In this document: one piece after another, positions 43,262 through 48,113 of the stretch | How the letters are laid out: every line of letters starts with the position of its first letter | How positions within the stretch are numbered: position 1 is the stretch's first letter | Assembly: GCA_934675095.1 (NCBI GenBank) | Contig: CAKUPC010000007.1 | Location: 1-48,113 of the forward strand | Length of the DNA: 48,113 nt | Reading direction: 5' to 3' | From: an uncultured Bacteroidales bacterium | GTDB lineage: Bacteria > Bacteroidota > Bacteroidia > Bacteroidales > UBA932 | Translations under genes and position numbers: made by a program | The notes under the pieces: generated by a model | The model's input: the letters and a program-made list of their open reading frames with translations, nothing else | What the model was told of the DNA's origin: nothing | The model's database searches: none

Positions 43262-45880
43262 CTATTCCGAAGGCCGTATTTCGCGGACGGTATAGCCGAT
43301 GGACTGAAGAAACGGAATCTGACGCGACTTCAGGCCGTAGGAGAAGCGCGTCCATGACTTGCTTTCCGGGCGGCTCCACTGGACTTCGGCAAGGGCGAGC
43401 ATACGCGGGAGCAGCATATACTCAAGATGCTCGTTGCGGGCGATGAACTCCGTCCAGAGATTGCCCTGAACGCCGAGAATGTGGCGGGTGTGCCCGGCCG
43501 GGATGCCGTCGAGGGGCTCGTAGGAGTAGCATTTCTCAAGGGGGAGATAGTGCCCGATGCCGGTGGGCTCGCGGAGAGGGTCGGGACCGGGGCAATAGTC
43601 GAGGTAGCAGAAAGATGTCGGGGTCATGATTGCGTCGAACCCGTTGCAGGCGGCCTTGATTCCGCCTTCCGTGCCGCGCCAGGACATCACCGTCGCGCCC
43701 GGGTCAAGCGAGCCTTCGAGAATCTCGTCCCATCCGATGACCTTCTTCCCCTTGTAGGCGAGCATCTTCTGTACCCTTGCAGTCACATAGTTCTGGAGAT
43801 AGTGTTCGGCTGTCCAGTCCTCGGTGTCCTTGAGACCGAGTTCCTCGATGCGCCTCTGACAGGCCGGACATTCCTTCCACCGCGCCTTAGGGCATTCGTC
43901 TCCTCCGATGTGTATGTATTCTCCCGGGAATATGTCGCAGAGTTCGCTGAAAACGCCGTCGAGAAAGTCGAAGGACGACTCCTTGCCGACGCAGAGAACA
44001 TCCGGGGCTATGTCCCAGAGCGTGAACACCTTGTAAGGGCCTCCCGTGCAGCCAAGTTCCGGATAGGCCGCGAGGGCGGAGACAAGATGCGCCGGAAGGT
44101 CAATCTCCGGAACAATCTCTATCCCGCGCTCCGCCGCATAGGAGACGACATCGCGCAGCTGCTCCTGCGTGTAGAAGCCTCCGTAGCGGATGCCGTCGTT
44201 ATGGTTCACATCCCAATCGACCTGACTGCCGTCGCGCCATGCTCCGACACTCGTCAGAAGCGGATATTTCTTTATCTCCACCCTCCATCCGTGGTCGTCC
44301 GTCAGGTGCCAGTGGAAGCGGTTGAGCTTGTACATCGCCATCACGTCGAGAATCTTCTTCACCTCGTCAATCTTGAAAAAATGTCTGGAGCAGTCGAGTT
44401 CAAGCCCGCGGTAGGCAAAGCGCGGAAAGTCCCTTATCGACACGCAGGGAACATTCGCTCCGTTTCCGCAGAAAAATATCTGTTTCAAAGTCTCTATGGC
44501 ATAGAGAGTTCCGGAATAAGAGCCCGAACGTGCCGAAATCCCGTCGCGGCGGATGTCGATTTCATATCCCTCGCCTTCGATGGACTCGTCACGGGTGAAG
44601 ACAATCTTCGACGACGTCCTTTTTTCGCCGAAGGCCTCGGAAACATAGTCCCCGAAGCCTTCAACCATTTTTCTTTCAGCCTTTGACAGTCCCGACGAAC
44701 TGACCTCCGCCCCCGCGGCATTGAAGCTTCCTCCGTGGGAGGTCACTTCTGCGGGATAGGGGACAACCGGCAGGGTCTTGCCGTTAGCGGCTTTTATGCA
44801 CTCGACCTCCTCCTCGCTGTATGGGGTTCCGTCCCGGCGCAGGATGTCGTGGAACCAGACCTCCGGCTCGTCGGTCGGACAAGGCTCGTGCAGGGTCTCC
44901 CAACTGAAGATTGTGTTGGACTTGCCCGCGACGAATCCCCAGTTGATGGCGCCGACGTTCTCCCGCCTCAGCATCGGGAGAATGTTCTGGAAAGTGCTGT
45001 TCTGGGTGCGTGCCATGTACTCCGTGCAGACCATCGGCTTCCCGTAGGCCTTGAGCGTGTCTATCATCGCCTGATGGCTCTCCGGAGACTCGTAGGTGTG
45101 GTAGGTGACGATGTCCGAGTTCTCAATCTGCCAGATGTTCATCTCCCCGAGCAGCGGGCTCCAGACCCCTGCCGTGAGCGGTTGTGACGGGTTCACGCGC
45201 CTTGCCCAGCGGAAGATGTCCTTCAGGAGCGGGAACGACCTTTCGTAGTAGCGGTGCGGATCCTGGCCGCCGCCCGGCTCGTTGTAGAGGTCCCAGGCGT
45301 AGATGCGAGGGTCGTCCCTGAAGCTTGTCATCACGTCCGTCACGTATGCCTCAAGCCGTGCGGCGACCGCAGCGGTGTCGGCCGCATAGTCCAGACCGCT
45401 GCCGGCCTCGCCGTAGAACAGCGCTCCCGGGTCCTTCGCCCATCCTGAGTTGTGCACGCCCTTTTTCGGCTCGGGCTGCTTCCCGAGCGCGTAGTTTTCG
45501 CACCAGCAGTCGTCGAGGAAGACGAACATCGTGGATATGCCGTGCGACGACGAGATTTCGAGATATTTCTCCATCCTGCCCTTGAACCCGTCGGCGTCGG
45601 CTTCCCACAGGGCGTGGTGGAGGAATACTCTCATGCAGTTGAAGCCGAGGTCTTCCGCCCATCCGAGTTCGCGGTCGATGGCTTCGGGGTCGAAGCTCTC
45701 CTCCTGCCACATCTCAAGCTGGTTTATGGCGTATGCCGGAATGTAGTCGCATCCGGACACCCAGCCCTTCTCCTCAAACCATGTGTTCGCCTTCTCCTTC
45801 GTCCAGACTTTTCCGGTCTTCGCCGTGCAGCCGCAGAGGAGAAGGGCGGCGATGATAATTATGCCTTTTGTCGCTTTCAT
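43262..45880 (-). CDS. Fusion of a clan GH-A glycosidase and a GH20 beta-hexosaminidase
   Basis: 872 residues from ATG 45880 (lipoprotein signal LLLCGC, Cys18); the frame is open to 45931, but that stretch is an upstream repeat. Residues about 25-355 form a TIM-barrel like proteins often named '1,4-beta-xylanase' in Bacteroidetes: YIPAYAINQLEMWQEESFDP, acid/base Glu201 in DLYNEPGG, nucleophile Glu287 in PMVCTEYMAR. Residues about 370-480 are a GH20b-type domain, and 485-870 the GH20 catalytic barrel with YRGLELDCSRHFFKID, FHWHLTDDHGWRVEIKKYP and the Asp661-Glu662 pair in HIGGDECPKARW. GH20 removes terminal GlcNAc or GalNAc by substrate-assisted catalysis. Both catalytic sets look intact, so the enzyme may be bifunctional. 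It is 77 bases after a glycosidase-like gene, in a second glycan cluster. Confidence 0.9.
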   Translation of the reverse strand: MKATKGIIIIAALLLCGCTAKTGKVWTKEKANTWFEEKGWVSGCDYIPAYAINQLEMWQEESFDPEAIDRELGWAEDLGFNCMRVFLHHALWEADADGFKGRMEKYLEISSSHGISTMFVFLDDCWCENYALGKQPEPKKGVHNSGWAKDPGALFYGEAGSGLDYAADTAAVAARLEAYVTDVMTSFRDDPRIYAWDLYNEPGGGQDPHRYYERSFPLLKDIFRWARRVNPSQPLTAGVWSPLLGEMNIWQIENSDIVTYHTYESPESHQAMIDTLKAYGKPMVCTEYMARTQNSTFQNILPMLRRENVGAINWGFVAGKSNTIFSWETLHEPCPTDEPEVWFHDILRRDGTPYSEEEVECIKAANGKTLPVVPYPAEVTSHGGSFNAAGAEVSSSGLSKAERKMVEGFGDYVSEAFGEKRTSSKIVFTRDESIEGEGYEIDIRRDGISARSGSYSGTLYAIETLKQIFFCGNGANVPCVSIRDFPRFAYRGLELDCSRHFFKIDEVKKILDVMAMYKLNRFHWHLTDDHGWRVEIKKYPLLTSVGAWRDGSQVDWDVNHNDGIRYGGFYTQEQLRDVVSYAAERGIEIVPEIDLPAHLVSALAAYPELGCTGGPYKVFTLWDIAPDVLCVGKESSFDFLDGVFSELCDIFPGEYIHIGGDECPKARWKECPACQRRIEELGLKDTEDWTAEHYLQNYVTARVQKMLAYKGKKVIGWDEILEGSLDPGATVMSWRGTEGGIKAACNGFDAIMTPTSFCYLDYCPGPDPLREPTGIGHYLPLEKCYSYEPLDGIPAGHTRHILGVQGNLWTEFIARNEHLEYMLLPRMLALAEVQWSRPESKSWTRFSYGLKSRQIPFLQSIGYTVREIRPSE

Positions 45881-45913
45881 ATATGTATCTGTAATATCGA
45901 ATATATTTTTTCG

Positions 45914-45947
45914 TCTCGAATATTCTGTCATCTCGAATATTCTGTCA
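45914..45947. repeat. Exact 17-bp tandem repeat (two copies)
   Basis: TCTCGAATATTCTGTCA occurs twice in a row (45914-45930 and 45931-45947), in the gap between two genes. The core CTGTCATCTCGAA resembles CTGTCATTTCGAA in the REP-like element at 9651-9680. A further partial copy, ATCGAATAT, lies at 45896-45904. Confidence 0.9.
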
Positions 45948-45957
45948 TCCGCAGCCG

Positions 45958-47178
45958 TTATTGAATCTGGAACAGGACAATGTCGCCGGGAGCGACGGTG
46001 AAGAGGCCGGACTTGGCGGCGGCCTTGTAGCCCTCCTTGTCAATCTGCCAGGTCTCGCCAGTGAACGCGATGTCGAGCGTCATGTCGGCCTTGTAGTCCT
46101 TGTTCACCACGGCGATGTATGTCCTGCCGTCCTTGACCACCCTCGAAACCACTGCTCCGTTGTCGCCCGTGGAGAGCGCGGAGACGCCTTCCGGAAGCGC
46201 CGTGAGGGCCTTGGTGCCGTATGGCAGGTTTACGCCGGTGTGCCAAACATCGGTGACGTCGGCTCCGAGGAAAATCTTCGACAGCGACTGAAGTTCCTTG
46301 TTGAGGGTCTTCACGCGGTCATACACCTGCGTCGGGCCGTTCTGGTATATTCCCCAGTAGGTGAAGTACTGGAAGCCCTGCGCTCCGTAGGCGAGGTTGC
46401 TGAACATCTGGACGCGGAGCTCGGCAAGCGTCGGGATGGGGTAGAGCACCCCGTCGAGCCTGTGGGAGAGCGAGAGTGCGAACGCCCAGAACGGGATGTT
46501 GCGGGCGCGGGACACGCGGCGGATGTCCTCGAGGTTCTTGTACCATTCCCTGCGGAGCGAGCTGACTCCATCGACCTCCATGACAGGGTAGTGGTCGAAG
46601 GAGAGGAAGCGTACCGGCACCTGCGAGAGGTAGGAGGTGAGCTTTGACATATATCCGTCGATGTTGCCCCACGCCCAGTTCGGGTAGAGGTTGATGTAGC
46701 AGAAGTGCTTGTCATCGACCGCCCTGATTGCCTTCACCTGCGAGGCGAGCGTCGGAATGTCGCTGACCTCCGGCTCGTCCTTGATGTGGTAGCCGAAGAG
46801 CGCAGGGTGGGACATCATCGTGCGGACGGTGTTCTCCGTGTCCGAGAAAAGCTCGTCGCTCTTGGTTATGAGCCTGATTCCCGCCTTCTGCGCGGCGTCG
46901 AGCGCGAGCATCACCTCGTCGAGGCTCTTGTACCATCCGAGATAGACATTGATGCCGCAGTCTTTCATTGACTTGAACCTCGTCACGAACTGCTCCGGCG
47001 TCTGGCTGTCGGTCCATGCGATGATGGGGAACTGCCCCTCAACGGTGAGCCCTGTAAGGTCCATGGTCGGAGTGGCGCCCCCGCCGCCTCCCGGATTTCC
47101 CGGATTCCCGGATTTTTCGCAGGCCGTCATCAGAGCGATGGCGGCCGCGAAAGAAAATAGTAGTCCTTTGACTTTCAT
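45958..47178 (-). CDS. TIM-barrel glycosidase-like lipoprotein (clan GH-A-like)
   Basis: 406 residues. Lipoprotein signal ending at Cys20 (LMTAC), then a Gly/Pro-rich tether (NPGNPGGGGGA) as in surface enzymes. Residues about 45-330 look like a (beta/alpha)8 barrel: FPIIAWTDSQ, GINVYLGWYKS, HPALFGYHIKDEPEVSD with Glu135 as acid/base candidate, FLSFDHYPVM, GAQGFQYFTYWG. A beta-sandwich end follows (GRTYIAVVNKDYKADMTL...TVAPGDIVLFQIQ). It resembles GH42-like or unclassified Bacteroidetes glycosidases; the nucleophile is not obvious, so activity is uncertain. It lies 53 bases after the SusE/F-like gene and 77 bases before the GH-A/GH20 fusion, on the same strand, so probably one operon of a second PUL. 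Confidence 0.75.
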   Translation of the reverse strand: MKVKGLLFSFAAAIALMTACEKSGNPGNPGGGGGATPTMDLTGLTVEGQFPIIAWTDSQTPEQFVTRFKSMKDCGINVYLGWYKSLDEVMLALDAAQKAGIRLITKSDELFSDTENTVRTMMSHPALFGYHIKDEPEVSDIPTLASQVKAIRAVDDKHFCYINLYPNWAWGNIDGYMSKLTSYLSQVPVRFLSFDHYPVMEVDGVSSLRREWYKNLEDIRRVSRARNIPFWAFALSLSHRLDGVLYPIPTLAELRVQMFSNLAYGAQGFQYFTYWGIYQNGPTQVYDRVKTLNKELQSLSKIFLGADVTDVWHTGVNLPYGTKALTALPEGVSALSTGDNGAVVSRVVKDGRTYIAVVNKDYKADMTLDIAFTGETWQIDKEGYKAAAKSGLFTVAPGDIVLFQIQ

Positions 47179-47231
47179 TGAGTTGTATTGATTGTTCCTG
47201 TGCGGAAAGTTGCAATGTGACCGTCGTGGAA

Positions 47232-48113
47232 TTATTTGCTCAGAGTCACTGTGTTCGTCGTCTTGTTGTACTCGACGAGATAGACTCCCGGGGTGAACGG
47301 CTTGTTTATGTTCTGGGTTCCGTAGAAGAGGTTGCCGTCCTCATGTGCCACGAGGAAATCTTCCGAACCGGATTTCCAGCCTTTCTGATAGTTGCCCCAT
47401 CCGTTTCCTGCATAAAGGTGGAACGCGAAATTGTCTGCGAGGTAGATGTATGAGCGGAAGATTCCGTCGGCGACCTTGTTCAGCGGAAGCGCCTGAGCCT
47501 TGCCGGGCTGTATGTCCGAGTCTATTATCGGAAATTCAATGTATGGCTTCTGCGGGAAGCTGGCATTTCTTCCTATGAGCAGATAATTTTCTGCCGCAAT
47601 GTTGTTGGTGAATATGAGCCATTTCTGCTCCGTCCTGTACCAAACCTCATATTTCTCGCTCACTCCGATGTACCTTGCTGTCTTTGCCGTCTCGTCGATG
47701 CTGTCAAAAATCGCGAGGTTCACCATCTCCGCAATCGGGGCGTCGAAGTTCTCGAACTTCACGGTGCAGTTCTGCTCAAGCTCGAGCACCCAGCGAACAA
47801 GCCTGCCGTCTTCGTTGTCGGCCATCCCGCTCTTGTCGAGGACGACGGCCTCGCCCGGCTGAGGTTCCGGCTTAGGATCCACCGGCTTAGGGTCAGGGTC
47901 TGCCACGCCTGTCTCAAGACCTCCGAGCACGACTCCGTTGTATTTAACGAGAGAGGCCTTGCGCGTTGTCTTGTTGTAGCTGAACATATAGAGACCCTCG
48001 GTGAATGACGAGCCGGCGTTTCCGTAGTTGCCGTCAACTTTTCCTGTCTCCGGGTCGGCTTCCATCGGCGAGATTACCAGCGTCTCGGGAGTCTCGGATT
48101 CCCAGTCGAGTTC
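47232..48113 (-). CDS. SusE/SusF-like glycan-binding protein, C-terminal part (5' end outside window)
   Basis: The frame is open through the right edge, so the start lies outside. The visible 293 residues contain a domain end (FTEGLYMFSYNKTTRKASLV), a Pro/Asp linker (DPDPKPVDPKPEPQPGEAVV), and a second domain closing with FTPGVYLVEYNKTTNTVTLS. The repeat of the 'EGLYxxxYNKTT' and 'PGVYLVEYNKTT' ends shows at least two similar starch-binding-like (SusE/F) modules in tandem. LHLYAGNGWGNYQ-like text (FAFHLYAGNGWGNYQKG) is typical of SusF modules. Such lipoproteins sit on the surface behind SusC/SusD genes; here SusCD would lie beyond the right edge. It heads the operon of glycosidases to its left. 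Confidence 0.78.
   Translation of the reverse strand, partial: ELDWESETPETLVISPMEADPETGKVDGNYGNAGSSFTEGLYMFSYNKTTRKASLVKYNGVVLGGLETGVADPDPKPVDPKPEPQPGEAVVLDKSGMADNEDGRLVRWVLELEQNCTVKFENFDAPIAEMVNLAIFDSIDETAKTARYIGVSEKYEVWYRTEQKWLIFTNNIAAENYLLIGRNASFPQKPYIEFPIIDSDIQPGKAQALPLNKVADGIFRSYIYLADNFAFHLYAGNGWGNYQKGWKSGSEDFLVAHEDGNLFYGTQNINKPFTPGVYLVEYNKTTNTVTLSK

Noticed and set aside
43427..44686. 419-codon plus-strand frame opposite the GH20 domain
   Set aside because: Shadow frame; the minus strand has a continuous GH20 with all motifs.
45881..45931. N-terminal extension of the GH-A/GH20 fusion
   Set aside because: The extra 17 codons come from the tandem repeat and would bury the lipoprotein signal that begins at ATG 45880.

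Overview
The window looks like chromosome of a fairly high-GC member of the Bacteroidales. Reasons: a SusC/SusD pair with surface lipoproteins, DUF6562 fimbrillin-like lipoproteins, S-type (serine) sulfatases, promoter -7 boxes of the Bacteroidetes form TAnnTTTG, and tRNA genes without an encoded CCA. A gut relative of Alistipes or of uncultured Bacteroidales is my guess; the sequence alone does not fix the genus.

Layout. 1-5.4 kb: three tandem DUF6562 surface lipoproteins (the first cut by the window edge), closed by a strong terminator. 5.4-6.6 kb: a lone AAA/DUF4143 ATPase with a textbook Bacteroidetes promoter. 6.7-12.3 kb (minus strand): an ATP-grasp 'PEP synthase-like' protein with receiver-like N-terminal regions, NADP-type glutamate dehydrogenase (gdhA), and a membrane-anchored AraC-type regulator. 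12.7-14.4 kb: two small unknown proteins.

14.5-34.4 kb is the centrepiece: a polysaccharide utilisation locus (PUL) for a glycosaminoglycan, most likely chondroitin/dermatan sulfate and perhaps hyaluronan. Two arms diverge from about 23.45 kb. The minus arm is PL8 lyase, SusC, SusD, DUF5017 glycan-binding lipoprotein. The plus arm is a second, divergent PL8 lyase, a serine-type sulfatase overlapping it by 4 bases (ATGA), a PL29-type beta-helix lyase candidate, and a paralogue that keeps the PL29 N-terminal stalk but has a different beta-helix. A second sulfatase faces the plus arm. Together they would cut surface-bound GAG, import oligosaccharides through SusCD, depolymerise and desulfate them. 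No GH88 unsaturated glucuronyl hydrolase, no hybrid two-component sensor and no sulfatase-maturating enzyme is in the window, so these must lie elsewhere.

34.5-39.8 kb is housekeeping: tRNA-Arg(CCG), a previously hidden 49-residue Cys-rich protein with its own terminator, a HAD phosphatase, tRNA-Gly(CCC), an M16 zinc peptidase and mtgA. 39.9-43.2 kb holds decaying genes: an acyltransferase remnant with apparent internal deletions and a secreted CAP-domain protein split by one in-frame TAA. 43.3-48.1 kb (minus strand) is part of a second glycan cluster: a SusE/F-like binding protein running off the edge, a TIM-barrel glycosidase-like lipoprotein, and an unusual fusion of a clan GH-A glycosidase with a GH20 beta-hexosaminidase.
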